This document shows, one piece after another, positions 1 to 12,091 of a DNA stretch of 64,000 bases (position 1 is the first letter of the stretch; every line of letters starts with the position of its first letter). The stretch is from assembly GCA_019316985.1 (NCBI GenBank), contig CP079215.1:2914001-2978000 (forward strand), in the 5' to 3' direction. The stretch is from Paraniabella defluvii. GTDB lineage: Bacteria > Bacteroidota > Bacteroidia > Chitinophagales > Chitinophagaceae. The position numbers and the translations under genes are program-made. The notes beneath the pieces are model-generated. The model had not been told where the DNA came from. It made no database searches and was given only the letters and a program-made list of their open reading frames with translations.

Positions 1-1151
1 TACAATTATGCGCAGGATATTGTGCGCAATAGTATCGTAAAAGCACATACATTAAAGTATCAATTGCCCATGCTTTATTGCAATACGGTTGGGTCGCAAA
101 CAGAAATCGTATTTGACGGGGAAGCCTGGTGTATGATGATGCGGGTAATAAAGTTGCCGAGTTGAATTACTTTTCAGAGGATTTCCGTGTGTTTGACCTG
201 GACCAGCTTATTCACAGGCAAGCCACAGAAGGGCAGGATGTTACCGTTTATTATTCGGCATCGGAAGTAGGTGCCGGCCGCAATATTTTGGAATATCTCG
301 CAGATGAAAAAAGCATTGAGGAAATTCATGCCGCTTTAATACTAGGCATCCGGGATTATTTCACTAAAATGGGCTTTCAAAAAGCCATTATCGGCTCCAG
401 CGGTGGTATAGACAGCGCAGTGACCATTGCATTGGCTGTTGAAGCTTTGGGCAGGCAAAATGTACATGCGGTTTTAATGCCTTCCCACTATTCTACGTCG
501 CATTCTGTCAGCGATGCAGAACAGCTTAGCCGTAACCTGGACAACCCGTATAATATTATCGCAATAAAAAATATCTATGATGCTTTTTTAACAGAGCTGG
601 ATCCTTTATTTAAAGGCCTGCCTTTTAGCATAGCAGAAGAAAATATTCAAAGCCGTACCAGGGGTAATCTGTTAATGGCTATTGCAAACAAATTCGGGTA
701 TATACTTTTAAACACTTCCAACAAAAGCGAGTTGGCAACCGGTTATGGAACACTTTATGGAGATATGGCCGGAGGGCTTGGCGTGTTGGGCGATGTATAT
801 AAAACGCAGGTATATGCCTTAGCCCGTTATATTAACCGTGATAAAGAAATGATTCCCGAAAATATTATCACCAAGGCGCCATCAGCAGAGTTAAGGCCCG
901 ACCAGAAAGACAGCGATAGTTTGCCCGAGTATGATGAGCTGGATACCATCCTTTTTAAATATATAGAAGAACGCATGGGTCCCAAAGAGCTTATTGCGCA
1001 AGGTTTTGATGAGGCTCTGGTAAAGCGGATACTCAGAATGGTAAATATGAATGAATACAAACGCAACCAGTTCTGTCCCATTATACGAGTGAGTTACAAG
1101 GCTTTTGGTGTAGGAAGACGGATTCCTATTGTGGCAAAATATTTGAGTTAA
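1..1151 (+). CDS. nadE: Glutamine-dependent NAD+ synthetase, 3' part (5' end outside window)
   Basis: This enzyme makes NAD+ from deamido-NAD+ with ATP, using ammonia released from glutamine by an N-terminal nitrilase-like domain. The window opens inside the end of that amidase domain. The synthetase domain follows, with the ATP pyrophosphatase P-loop SSGGIDSA near nt 396-420 and the typical NTSNKSELATGYGTLYGD stretch near 713-765. The reading frame changes near nt 125 (GAAGCCTGG should read GAAGCCCTGG), a one-base loss in a C run; with it restored the two parts join without a gap. The stop at 1149-1151 gives the usual C-terminus. The Bat operon follows about 100 bp downstream on the same strand. 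Identity is secure from motifs; only the start is missing. Confidence 0.93.
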
Positions 1152-1252
1152 GGAGGAAGATTATTTTTTTACACTCTTACAAACACGAAGAAAAAGCATT
1201 TAATATACTTACCGATTACTCTTATTAACAGTTACGACCAACCGATTCAGAT

Positions 1253-2249
1253 ATGTTGAAAACAGCAGAAGATATTAAAATACTCAATGGCAAAATTGCG
1301 GAGGCCAGCAGCTTTGTCGACCGGTTAAAGGAAGAAGTGAGCCATATTATTATAGGCCAGGCGCATATGCTTGATCGGTTGCTAATAGGACTTTTAAGCA
1401 ACGGGCATGTATTATTAGAAGGGTGCCGGGCCTGGCTAAAACACTTACAATAAAATCTTTGGCCACGGCTATAAGGGCTAATTTTAGCCGGATACAATTT
1501 ACCCCGATCTTTTACCAGCCGACGTGATAGGTACACTGATCTATAATCAACAGCAAAACGATTTTGTGGTGCGCAAGGGCCCCATTTTCGCCAATTTTAT
1601 CCTGGCTGATGAAATTAACCGGGCCCCGGCTAAAGTACAGTCGGCACTGCTCGAAGCGATGCAGGAACGGCAGGTAACCATTGGCGATAAAACCTACCGG
1701 CTTGAAGAACCTTTTTGGTACTGGCAACTCAAAATCCATTAGAACAGGAGGGTACTTACCCGTTACCTGAAGCGCAGGTAGACCGGTTTATTATGAAGGT
1801 GATTGTACGATATCCTGAAATGCAGGAAGAGCAGTTGATTCTTCGGTCAAATGTACAGTCGGTAAAAGTGCCGGAAATTAAACCGGTTGTTAATATTGAG
1901 GACGTGTTGTATGCGAGAAACCTGGTTAGGGATATTTACCTGGATGAGAAAGTGGAAAAATATATACTCGATATTATTTTCGCTACCCGCTATCCCGGCC
2001 GTTACGAATTAAAAAGCTTGAACCGTTGATCGCATACGGAGCATCTCCCGGGGTAGTATTAATCTGGCTTTGGCGGGAAAAGCAAAGGCCTTTCTCAATA
2101 AAAGAGGCTTTGTTATGCCTGAAGATATAAAAAGCATCGCGCACGACGTACTCCGGCATCGCATCGGCCTTACCTATGAGGCTGAGGCAGAGAACATCAA
2201 CGTAGAAAACATTATTGATGAGATCATAGGCAAGATTAACGTACCGTGA
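1253..2249 (+). CDS. MoxR-family AAA+ ATPase (interrupted by indels)
   Basis: A cytoplasmic AAA+ ATPase of the MoxR type, thought to act as a chaperone for the von Willebrand factor A proteins encoded beside it. The start ATG at 1253 is followed by the N-terminal helix, then VLLEG-VPGLAKT (Walker A) near 1412, LADEINRAP (Walker B) near 1605, [16 protein letters not shown] near 1720 and the C-terminal lid. Frame changes lie near 1422 (GGGG reduced to GGG), 1497 (ACCCCGAT lacking a C), about 1720 and about 2025. The restored protein is about 332 residues, normal for the family. It is first in an operon with DUF58, a BatD-like protein and BatA, the order of the Bacteroides aerotolerance operon. 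Function is inferred from family and context. Confidence 0.9.
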
Positions 2250-2327
2250 GATGAGTTGATAGGTTGACAGGTGGTTAGCAGTTAATTTATCTTGTCAGCT
2301 CTTAAACTTTTAACTTTTCAACTTTAC

Positions 2328-3197
2328 ATGCGTTCCACTACCGAAATATTAAAGAAAGTTCGTGAGCTTGAGATCAAAAGCAAGAAGCTGGCCCGTGACC
2401 TTTTCTCCGGTGAGTACCACAGCGCTTTTAAAGGAAAAGGAATGTCGTTTAAAGAAGTACGTGAATATGCTGCCGGAGACGATATCCGGTTTATTGACTG
2501 GAACGTGTCAGCGCGCTTCGGCCATCCGTACAGTAAAATCTTTGAAGAAGAACGGGAGCTAACTGTAATGTTACTGGTGGATATCAGTAACAGTTCTTTA
2601 TTTGGTACGCACTATGGACTTAAAAGAGACCTGGCCACCGAAATTGCTGCAGTACTGGCTTTTTCTGCGGTGAGTAACGGAGATAAAGTAGGCGCCATTT
2701 TTTATAGCGATAGGGTAGAAATGTATGTGCCGCCTAAAAAGGCAGGCAGCATGCCTTGTTTATCGTTCGCGAAATATTAAGCCTCGAGCCGAAAGGAAAG
2801 GGCACACGTTTAAACGTAGCGCTTAAATACTTCACTAATGCTATAAAGCAATCGAGCATTGCTTTTATATTAAGCGACTTTATAGATGCCAACTATGAAG
2901 ACACATTACGTGTGGTAGGAAAAAACATGATTTGATTGGTATTAAAATATATGACCAGATGGATCAGGCATTGCCCAATGCAGGATTGATGCAATTGCTC
3001 GATGCCGAAACCGGTAAGACGCAATGGGTAGATACCGGTAATGCTTATGTACGAAAAATGTATGAAGAGCAGTTTTTAGTGCAACAGAGTATAGTGTAAA
3101 TGTTTTTAAGAAGGCAGGAAGCGATTTGCTGCATATAAAAACAGGAGATGATTATGTACGTGTATTGCAACGCTTTTTTAGAAGCAGAATTAAATAG
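2328..3197 (+). CDS. DUF58 domain protein of the Bat operon (interrupted)
   Basis: A soluble DUF58 protein with a vWA-like fold, always found next to MoxR ATPases and BatA-type proteins. Family marks are GKGMSFKEVREYAAGDDIR followed by DWNVSARFG near 2445-2520, and the vWA-like MLLVDISNSS near 2570. I start at the ATG at 2328 rather than an upstream codon near 2292, because the intervening sequence is low-complexity spacer and MRSTTEILKKVRELEI is a typical N-terminus. Frame changes occur near 2752, 2930 (a run of six A that should be seven) and about 3090. The restored C-terminus ends QRFFRSRIK, at about 290 residues. It probably works with the MoxR ATPase at the membrane; the exact role is unknown. 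Confidence 0.87.
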
Positions 3198-3269
3198 ATT
3201 TTATTAAACCAGGGTAGCTTGAAAGATGAATTGTTACATAGTGGGGGCAATAGCAGGAGCAAAGCATGG

Positions 3270-4168
3270 ATGACGGCCACCGCAGTTGTTTTTTTATAAG
3301 CTGCTTTTCCGTTGCCGTGGTTGCACAGCCTGTAGCGGTAAAAGCGTTCACAGATAAAAGCAAAATTTTGCTGGGAGAGCCCTTCTGGCTAACGCTTGAG
3401 GTAAAAACACTGAATAATGCCAAGGCGCCGGCATTTAAGGTTGACAGCATTGCACATTTTGAATTTTTGGTTAAAGACAGCTCGAAGGTATTGCAGCGCG
3501 GAGATACTACACTATACCACCAGTATTTTCAGCTGACCAGCTTCGATTCGGGCCGCTGGGTGATCCCGCAATTTACTTTGCGCCCCTTTGTAAAAACAAG
3601 CAGCCTGTTGATCGATGTGGTGTTTACAGAAAATTTTGATCCTAAGCAGCCTTACCACGATGTACAGCCAATAAAAGAGGTGCCTTTTAAGATGGATGCG
3701 GACCTGGAGCGTTGGTGGTACCTCATTGCTGCAGCCCTTATCGTACTTACGCTTATTATTTACCGCCTCACTGCGCCACGAAAACCAAAGCCCGTCATTA
3801 AACCTCTTTCATCGGAAACGGCATATAAAAGAGCGTTGAGAAGCCTGAGTGAATTGAAAGCGGTACAACCTGATGAAAAAAGTTTTTACGCGCAACTGGT
3901 GGAGATCTTCAGAACCTATATACTGGAAAGAACGGGCATCAGCTCTATGCAGCAAACGTCTAATAATCTTATTGAAAAGATCAGGCCTTTAATGCAGGAT
4001 GAGCAAAAGTATGAGAGCCTTTCACAGGTATTGTACCTGTGCGATTTTGTAAAGTTTGCAAAGTACCATCCGGCTGATAGCGAAACGGTGTCAGCATTTG
4101 AAGTGGTGGAAGTATCGGTTAACTATATAGAAAAAGAATTGACCCGGCCTGTGAAAGGCGCTTCCTGA
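3270..4168 (+). CDS. BatD-like membrane protein of the Bat operon
   Basis: A single-span inner-membrane protein between DUF58 and BatA. With one T restored in the run near 3290 the N-terminus becomes a clear signal peptide (MTATAVVFFI...SVAVVAQ) starting at 3270. The exported part (roughly residues 20-150) is a beta-rich domain beginning with AFTDKSKILLGEPFWLTL, which resembles the repeats of BatD proteins. A transmembrane helix (WWYLIAAALIVLTLIIY) near 3713 follows, then a cytoplasmic helical tail with FYAQLVEIFRTYILERTGI, a stretch shared with DUF4381/BatD tails. This is the position of the third gene in Bacteroidota Bat operons. The assignment rests on layout and partial motif likeness, so the label is family-level only. 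Confidence 0.72.
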
Positions 4169-4206
4169 ACTACGGAAACCGTTACCAAAAATCATTGAAT
4201 GATAGT

Positions 4207-5219
4207 ATGGTTTATGACTGGTTAAAAAATATTACGTTTATCTGGCCCGAGAACTTCATTCTTTTGGGCATTATTCCCTTTTAATATGGCGGTATGCCAA
4301 AAATGAAAACCGGGATAAAGGCTCTTTTATGGCCTCAGCTATCAACATAACTACGCCGGTTACCTTTAAGATCCGCTTCAGGCATGTTCCTTTCATTTTA
4401 CGTATACTGGCATTAACCTGCTTGATCATGGCTCTTGCCAGGCCCCAGCATCAAACGCAGAAAAGCCGTTCGGAGGGCGAGGGTATCGACATTGTTTTAT
4501 GTATGGATGTAAGCGGCAGTATGGGAACAGATGATGTAAAGCCCTCGCGCTTTCAGGTAGCAAAAGACGTGGCCATCGAGTTTGTTAAAAACCGTCCCGT
4601 AGACCGGATAGGCCTGGTGATTTTTGCAGGGGAAAGCTTTACCAAATGCCCCATTACCCCAGATAAAAATGCGGTACTTAATCAGTTGCAGAGCCTGAAA
4701 ATAATGGACGGAGGTTACCTGGAGATAGGTACTCTTATAGGAGAAGGGCTTGCTATGTCGGTTAACCGTATTAGCAAAGGTAGTAGTAAGAGCAGAGTGG
4801 TTATTTTGCTTACAGATGGGAAAGAAGACGCGCCACCTACACGGATCATTGATCCCGAAACAGCTATGGAAATTGCGAAGGCAAATAATGTAAAAGTATA
4901 TTGTGTAGGGCTGGGTTCTGCCACCAGCACCGCCGAGCAATTGGTTAAAGATGTAGCCGGCAATATTGTACGCAATTATATAGATGAGGCGCTTCTTACA
5001 CGAATTGCAACAAGTACCGGTGGAAAATATTACAGGGCAACCGATAAGGCTTCCTTGCAGGCGATATACGCTCAGATAGACCGGCTCGAAAAATCAAAAG
5101 TGGAAATTATACGGTATAAAGAAGTAAAGGAGATGTTTATACCCCTGGTATTAGCTGCATTGGTTTTTGTTTTATTGGAAGTATTATTAAAGTATACGCT
5201 ATTTAAACGCTTCCCTTAG
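4207..5219 (+). CDS. batA: BatA-type von Willebrand factor A membrane protein
   Basis: A membrane-anchored vWA protein. It starts MVYDWLKNITFIWPENF, has two N-terminal hydrophobic segments, then the vWA domain with the metal-binding MIDAS motif DVSGSMG (near 4507) and LLTDGKED (near 4805), and a C-terminal transmembrane helix (FIPLVLAALVFVLLEVLL) near 5135. A frame change near 4282 (CCCTTTTAAT lacking one T) splits off the first 25 residues; translation from an internal ATG at 4329 would lose the first helix. The restored length is about 337 residues. It is the last gene of the operon here: BatB, BatC and BatE, usual downstream partners, are absent and a SusC gene follows after 460 bp. Bat proteins are linked to oxidative stress tolerance in Bacteroides; that role here is inferred. 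Confidence 0.9.
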
Positions 5220-5678
5220 TCAGCCAGAATATTCTCTTAGCCGGATGCCGTTATTCTCTTATGCTAATAATGGTATGTTTGTTTTCCAATTCATATCTAT
5301 ACAATTGCTTTTGGAACGTTGTTATTGAAATAACAACAGAAAAAATTTTTGTTATTAATTTCATCTTTGTATATTCGACTTGTTAAATTGTTTTAACATT
5401 GTGCTGGCTTGAGTATATGTAAACAAAAAACTTTAAAAATTTAAACCAGGATAGAACTCTGAACAAGAAACAAGTGCGCTCTCCACACCACTAGTTCCCT
5501 CTTTTTGATATAGTGTAACGATTGCGGGGATTGCTGGTCTTTTTGCTAAAACGTTTTTGTAAATGGCTGTGTATTTCGCGGCAGTGGTCTGTTTTGCCTT
5601 AAGCAAGGCGGGATGGGACCGGAATGCCTGCTTATGTATATAGAGTTTATTTTATTCAATCTTTAATTATTATTAATT
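5220..5678. other. Intergenic region upstream of the SusC operon
   Basis: A 459-bp AT-rich stretch between batA and susC with no convincing gene. It holds a nearly perfect palindrome at 5318-5337 (listed separately), a smaller dyad (GTTAAA/TTTAAC) near 5381-5397, and a TAnnTTTG-like box CATCTTTG at 5362-5369 with one mismatch. The promoter of the SusC operon should lie here, but I cannot fix a transcription start. No sigma/anti-sigma or hybrid two-component regulator gene sits next to this locus. Confidence 0.5.
5318..5337. promoter_or_regulatory. 9-bp inverted repeat, possible operator of the SusC operon
   Basis: GTTGTTATT and AATAACAAC are perfect 9-bp inverted arms separated by GA. A third copy of the half-site (TTGTTATT) follows at about 5349-5356, just before the CATCTTTG box. 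A short loop of 2 and AT-rich arms make a protein-binding dyad more likely than an RNA hairpin. No binding protein is known. Confidence 0.35.
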
Positions 5679-8600
5679 ATGAGGCTTATTTGGCTACTTC
5701 CATTTATGCTTTTTTGTGTCGCCGCCGGGGCGCAAACCAAAACAATTTCCGGTGTGGTAAAAAATGCAGAAGATGGCGCTGTGCTATCAGGCGTTACGGT
5801 CAGCGTCATTAATAAACCGGCACTAACCACCACCAACACTAACGGTGAATTCCAGATCGACGCTACTGTTGGAGATACGCTTCTCTTCTCGTTTATTGGC
5901 AAGGTAGATCATAAGGAGGCCGTTTCAGAAAAGAGTGTGATACAGGTTTTGATGCAAGGTGCGAAAAATGACATGGACGAAGTAACCGTAGTTGCTTTTG
6001 GTAAACAGAAAAAGCGAGCATCGTAGGATCTATTACTACTGTTAACGCAAAAGATCTGAGGGTGCCGGCATCCAATCTTACCAGCTCTTTTGCAGGCCGT
6101 ATCCCCGGCGTTATATCTTACCAGTTGTCTGGTGAGCCGGGTGCCGATAATGCACAGTTTTTTGTACGGGGTGTTACTACTTTCGGTTACCAGGCAGCGC
6201 CCTTGATTTTAATTGACGGATTCGAGTCTAACACTGAAAACCTGGCCAGATTGCAGCCCGATGATATCGAGTCATTTTCAATTATGAAAGATGCATTGGC
6301 TACCGGTATGTATGGTGCGCGGGCGCCAATGGCATTATCATGATCACCACAAAAGCAGGGAAAGAAGGGCCTGTAGGCTTTAATGCGAGGGTAGATGTAA
6401 ATGTTACGACACCTGTGAGTACGGTAAAAATGCTGGATGGGGTAACTTATATGAAACTTTATAATGAAGCACGCATTACCAGGGATCCTATTTTAGGCCC
6501 ATTCTACTCCCAACAGAAAATACAGTCCACTATGGATAATGAAAACCCGATGATCTATCCCAATATTGACTGGTATAACACCATGTTTAACCGCTCGGTT
6601 ACCAACATGAAGGCCAATGCAAACGTATCAGGCGGCGGACAGGTGGCTACCTATTATGTATCAATGGGAATGGATAAAGAATCGGGGTTGCTTAAAACAG
6701 ATCAAACCAATAAATACAGCAACAATATTAATATCGAGCGTTATTTTATCCGCTCCAATGTGATTTTTAAGTTAAGTCCCACCACTAAACTGGATACCCG
6801 TATACAGGGCCGGTTTATGGGCTATAACGGGCCGGCGGTTCCGGCGGCAACGCTCTTCCGTATGGTGATGAACACTAACCCGGTAGACTTCCCGGCTATA
6901 TATGAACCAGACTCACTGAACCGGTTTACCCAGCATACCTTGTTTGGTAACAGCTTTGTAGGCGGGGCATTAAAAGTAAATCCTTATGCTGAAATGGTAA
7001 GGGGATATGAAGATCGTAATGAAACAGATATAACGGCGCAGGCTATCCTGCAGCAGGACCTGGGAATGATTTTAAAAGGATTAAAGGCACAGGTTCGTGT
7101 TTCTGCCAATACCTGGGGATACTACTCCGGATTGCGGATGTACGCTCCTTACTACTATGATCTGGAGTCTTATGACCAGATCAGTGGAAACTATAAGTTG
7201 TTCCCGCTTAACCCTACTTCGGGCCAGCCTTACCTGGGCAACATTATACCGGCAAGAAATTCAAGTGGCCGTTATTATTATGAAGCAATTGTTAACTGGG
7301 AACGTACTTTCGATAAGCATGCAGTGGCACTTACAACGGTGGGTACCATGGAGAAAAATCTGCTTACCTCCGGCACCAGCACTTCTATTTTTGAAGCCCT
7401 TCCCGAAAAAAAATGTAAGGAACTCCGGGCGTGCTAACTACACTTATGATCGTCGCTACCTGCTGGAGTTCGGCTATTCTTATATGGGATCAGAAAATTT
7501 ACGGGTAACCAGCGTTGGGGATTCTTCCCTACTGTAGGTGCAGGCTGGTCGGTTTCTAACGAGTCATTTTGGGAACCATTGAAGAATGCGATCAGTACGT
7601 TCAAATTGAGAGGTTCCTGGGGCTTGTAGGAAATGATGCCATAGCAGGCCGTGCAGACCGTTTTTATTTCCTGTCTGACGTTTCACTTCCGGGCGGAGCA
7701 TCTGTTATCAATTCCGGTTACAGGTGGGGCACCTCTTTTATGAACTCCTATGCAGGATATGTTATTAATCGCTACGCCAACCCGGATATCACCTGGGAGC
7801 AATCAGAAAAAATAAACCTCGGTCTGGATATGAATTTTATGCGCGAGTCTTTAAAATTCATTCTTGATTTTTACCAGGACAGAAGAAGCCGGATCTATAT
7901 GCGCAGGGAAAACTTCCCTGCAACATCCGGGTTAGAAGCACCTATAAGTGGTAACGTGGGCGAAGTGCTTTCCAAAGGATTTGAAAGCTCGCTCGATTAC
8001 ACGAAAACCTTTGGCGACCTTTGGCTGTCGGCGAGAGCCAATTTTACCTACGCTACCAATAAGTTTGTAAAGCTGGATGAAAGAAATTTCCCCGACCAGT
8101 ATTTAAAGCGTCTGGGAGCCAATATCAATCAGCAGTGGGGATTGATCGCGGAAAGACTTTTTGTAGATGAACAGGAGATTCGTAATTCTCCCAAGCAGGA
8201 CTTTGGTGGTTACCTCGCAGGTGATATCAAATATAAGGATGTGAACGGCGATGGTATAGTTAACTCTAATGACCGGGTGGCATTGGGATTCCCGCAGGTA
8301 CCCGAAATCCAGTATGGATTTGGTATTTCCTCGGCATATAAGATGTTCGATTTTGCATTCTTCTTCAACGGCAGCGCCAGGGTTTCCTTTTTCATAGACG
8401 CAACAGCAGCCAGCTCTAACGATCGTGCGGGTATCGCGCCATTCGCCAACAGGCGAAACGCGCTACAAATTATAGGCGATGATTATTGGAGTGAGACCAA
8501 CCCGAATGTACATGCGTTTTGGCCCAGGTTATCTACGTTTCCTGTAGATAATAATATCCAGCAATCATCCTGGTGGCTTCGTGATGGATCATTCCTGAGG

Positions 8601-8798
8601 CTTAAGTCGGTTGAGTTGGGTTATAGCCTTCGAAAACTAAAACGTTTCGGTATTAAAGAAGGCAGCCGCTTTTATTTAAGTACAGAAAATCCGTTGGTGT
8701 TTTCCTCCTTTAAGCTTTGGGATCCTGAAATGAGGGATAAAGGATTAGGTTATCCAACTAACAGAAGATTTAATGCCGGTATTCAATTGACATTTTAA
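5679..8798 (+). CDS. SusC/RagA-family TonB-linked outer-membrane receptor
   Basis: An outer-membrane beta-barrel that imports oligomers (glycans or peptides) with TonB energy, working with the SusD lipoprotein encoded next. The N-terminus has a signal peptide (cut near VAAGAQ), a carboxypeptidase-regulatory-like domain (about residues 20-95, TISGVVKNAEDGAVLSGVTV), the SusC signature DEVTVVAFGKQKKASIVGS, then the plug (VFVRGVTTFG-like, LILIDGFE) and a long barrel ending in AGIQLTF with terminal Phe. No extra STN domain is present. Frame changes lie near 6013, 6326, 7405 (eight A where seven fit) and 7494 (a T lost). Restored length is about 1040 residues, normal for SusC. The substrate cannot be read from sequence and no glycoside hydrolase is adjacent. 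Confidence 0.93.
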
Positions 8799-8808
8799 AA
8801 AACAGCAC

Positions 8809-10760
8809 ATGAAACTTTTTAATACAACTGTTTTAGCTATAGTACTTATTACTGCCATTTCCTGTAAAAAGTATCTGGATGTAGTGCCGGATAATACCCT
8901 AAAAGTGGAAGATATCTATGACACTAAAACGCAGGCATGGAACGCGTTGGCAAGAGCGTACAATTTTATTCCGAGAGATGATGATACCCATTTAACTACC
9001 TGGCTCCTGGGAGATGAGTGGCTCGGGCGACTTGATTATAATGACAACACGGGCAATTTGCGTGGAATGCGCATTATGCGTGGGCTGCAATCTCAAACCT
9101 CTCCCCAATTAGGCTTCTGGTCAGGTACCCAGGGCGGAAAGCCGCTGTACCAGGGGTTGCGCCAGGCAGACGTGTTCCTCGCTAATATCGATAAAGTGCG
9201 CGATATGCAGGAAGGAGAGATAAAAGAATGGAAGGCGCAGGTAAAAATGCTAAAAGCATACTACCTGTTTTTATTAGTTAAGCATTACGGGCCTGTTGTT
9301 ATTCCTGATAAGATGGCGCAACCAGAGTCGCAGCCGGAAGAGCTTTTTCTTCCCCGCAGAAAGGTAGAAGATTGCTTTCAGTATATGTTAACGCTTATTA
9401 ATGAAGCAATACCTGATTTGACAGAACGTACGGATGCCAATAACGCCGGCCAGATTGACCAGATAGTAGCCAAAGCGATCAAGGCCAAAATATTGTTCTT
9501 TAGAGCAAGCCCTTTCTTTAACGGCAACCGCGAATACTTCGGAGACTTTCTGGACCATGACGGAAAACCATTTTTTGACTTGGATTATAAGCCGGAAAAA
9601 TGGAAAGAAGCGCTCGATGCCATTAATGAAGCCATCACTATTGCAGAAGCCAACGGGAAGCGTTTATATCAATACACCAGAGAGCCTTACGCCTATGACC
9701 GCGATGCTTTTACCCGCAACGGCGATAATATGAAAACGTTGTACAATCTTAGGATGCTTATTTGCGATCCCTGGAATGAAGAGCTGGTTTGGGGCTATTC
9801 CAATATTAATTATTATGACCAGGAGAACTGGCTCATGCTTCCAATATCCGGCTTCCTGCAGGTTATGAAGGCGTGGTAAATACCGCAGCTTTTTCCTGGC
9901 AGTGGTTAGGCGCATCCTATCAGATGGCAGAACGTTATTATACCAAAAACGGGCTTCCGATTGAGGAGGATCAGACATTTGATAAAAGCACCATGCATGA
10001 AATCATAACTACGCCGGGTGCCAGTGCGCCGGAGTACACGCCACTGTTGGGCTACATGCAACCCGGCGCTCAAACTATACGATTGTATATGAACCGGGAG
10101 CCCGTTTTTATGCCAACCTGGGCATTACAGGTGGATACTGGCGCGCACATATCGTGCGTATTAATACCATGATGTTTTCGGGAACCGATGGTGGATTTAA
10201 CTCTTCTGTAAATAATACTGATTTTCTTGCCACCGGCATCGGCGTGCAAAAACTGGTGCATCCTGAGAGTCAATCAGGAGCCTGGCAGCGTACTATTAAA
10301 TTCCCGTATCCATTGATACGAATGGCTGATTTATACCTGATGAAGGCTGAAGCTATGAACGAATTTTCAGGGCCCAGCGGGCAGGTGTATGAAGAGATCA
10401 ATAAAGTAAGACGTCGTGCCGGCGTGCCGGAGGTGCAAACAGTATGGGCCGATCCAAGCCTGTGCAGGAGCCCGGGCAAACATACTTCCAAAGAAGGATT
10501 ACGCGATATCATCCTGCAGGAGCGTTCTATCGAGTTCGCTTTTGAAGGCCAGTACTTCTGGGATATGGTTCGTCATAAAAGGCTGTAACCGCATTCTCGC
10601 TGCCTATCAGGGGTGGACGCATACAGGTACCACTGCAAGTTCATTCTTTGTTCTTCAGGATAAACAGGCCCGGAGGTTCACTATTACAGATTGTCTCTGG
10701 CCGATAGATTTGAATGAAATGAATACTAACGGAAAATTAATTCAGAATCCCGGTTGGTAG
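8809..10760 (+). CDS. SusD/RagB-family nutrient-binding outer-membrane lipoprotein
   Basis: The surface lipoprotein partner of the SusC barrel, closing over it as a lid to capture substrate. The signal peptide ends in a lipobox (ITAISC, Cys at residue 20) followed by KKYLDVVPDNTL, typical of SusD. The TPR-like helical core includes ALARAYNFI and KAYYLFLLVKHYGPVVI; the C-terminal part has YPLIRMADLYLMKAEAMNE and ERSIEFAFEGQYFWDMVRHK, both family hallmarks. The gene starts 10 bp after susC. Frame changes lie near 9831, 10101 (CCCC reduced to CCC), 10575 and 10605. With these restored it ends LIQNPGW at about 650 residues. The two lipoprotein genes downstream are probably in the same operon and also surface-exposed. 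Confidence 0.93.
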
Positions 10761-10800
10761 TATGCCGGTTTTATTGGATCATAAATAACAACATTGATAT

Positions 10801-12068
10801 GAAAAATAAGCTGATTATAGTAACGGCGATCTTTACATTACTTTTTAGCAGATGTGGCAAAGGCGACCGTTTTGAAACTTCAGATGGCGATAGCACGCCA
10901 CCTGGTAAAGTTACGTTGAGGCAATATAAACCACTGTTTGGAGGCGCCCGCTTTTTTTATACCGTTCCTAAAGACGAAGATCTCCTTGGTGTAGAAGCAG
11001 TGTATACCAACAAAAACAAGCAATCCTTCACATTCATGTCTTCATATTTTGTTGACTCACTGGATGTGTATGGCTTTGGTAGTATGGATGAATACACGGT
11101 ACAGCTTTATGCAGTAGACCGGTCTGGTAATAAAAGTGATCCGCTTGACGTAAAAGTTACGCCTTTGGAGCCTGCTTATACCAGGGTGGCTAAAACACTG
11201 CAGGCTAAAGCGGGCTTCAGCTCTTTCTTCCTCGACTGGCAAAATGAGCTAAAGCAAAATATCAACGTATACGTAGAATATGAGTTTAACCAGGGCGGCG
11301 GCCACGAAAGCTTACCAGCGTATTTTCATCCAACCTGCTTACAGACAGGAGGTTTATCAATAACCTGAACCTGCCCTCCAACGAAAAGGTGAAGGTAAAA
11401 GTGAAAGTAGAAGATACTTACGGTAACTCAACCGAATTTGAAGATAGGGAGAGTTTGCATTGCTGGAAGATATAAAGATTCCTAAACAGGGATGGACCAT
11501 ACCCAATCCCAATGATTCGATAGGCGGGGTGCCTATGATGTTTGGAAACGGGCTGGAAGGAAGGTCGTTGAAAGTAATTGATGATATTATTGACAGGGGA
11601 GATAATCTGAATTTCCTGCATACCCAAAGCCGTGGCAGAACAGGCCGTACCGCAGATGGTAATATGCCGTGGAATTTTATTATCGACCTGGGGGCATATT
11701 ACGAGATCAGCCGGATTGTAACCGTACAGCGCCATTCGGGCGGCCTGGCAAACGTTAGCCGCGGGCAGTACTACCGATCGGAGAATGTGGGTATGTACAA
11801 TGTTTATATCTGGGACGACGCCACTCAAAAGTGGGAGCAGGTTTTCAAAGAATATAAAATACCCGTACCCGTTGGGCTTACCGAGCTGGAGTTTGTAAAG
11901 TTTGGAGAGGCTGGTGATATGGCCTATATGTATCCGGATAATCCAAGGTACACCAAAGCCACCCGCAAGTTTCGCTTTGAAGCTGTGAAAGGATTTTCAG
12001 GCAACTATACTCTCGATGATGCCAACTGTCTTTCCGAAATTACACTATACGGTAAAAAAGCTCAATAA
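10801..12068 (+). CDS. DUF4959/DUF5000 domain surface lipoprotein
   Basis: A predicted outer-membrane lipoprotein of the SusCD operon. The signal peptide ends LLFSRC (lipid Cys near residue 19). An N-terminal fibronectin-like DUF4959 region (PGKVTLRQYKPLFGGARFFY, VEAVYTNK) is followed by a middle beta domain and a C-terminal discoidin-like DUF5000 domain (about the last 150 residues; MPWNFIIDLGAYYEISRIV, RHSGG, SEITLYGK). Such proteins are common beside SusC/SusD and are thought to bind carbohydrate, though the ligand is unknown. Frame changes occur near 11318 and 11452. Restored length is about 422 residues. The next gene follows after 23 bp, supporting one transcript. Confidence 0.85.
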
Positions 12069-12091
12069 GAAACCTTTCAAATATCAATATT

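Noticed and set aside
4497-4975. Long antisense frames opposite batA
   Set aside because: They mirror the coding frame of a well-conserved vWA protein and show no family likeness.
1253-5219. Bat operon as a cluster of pseudogenes
   Set aside because: Every conserved motif is kept on both sides of each break and no stop or deletion other than single-base indels is seen; error is simpler than decay.
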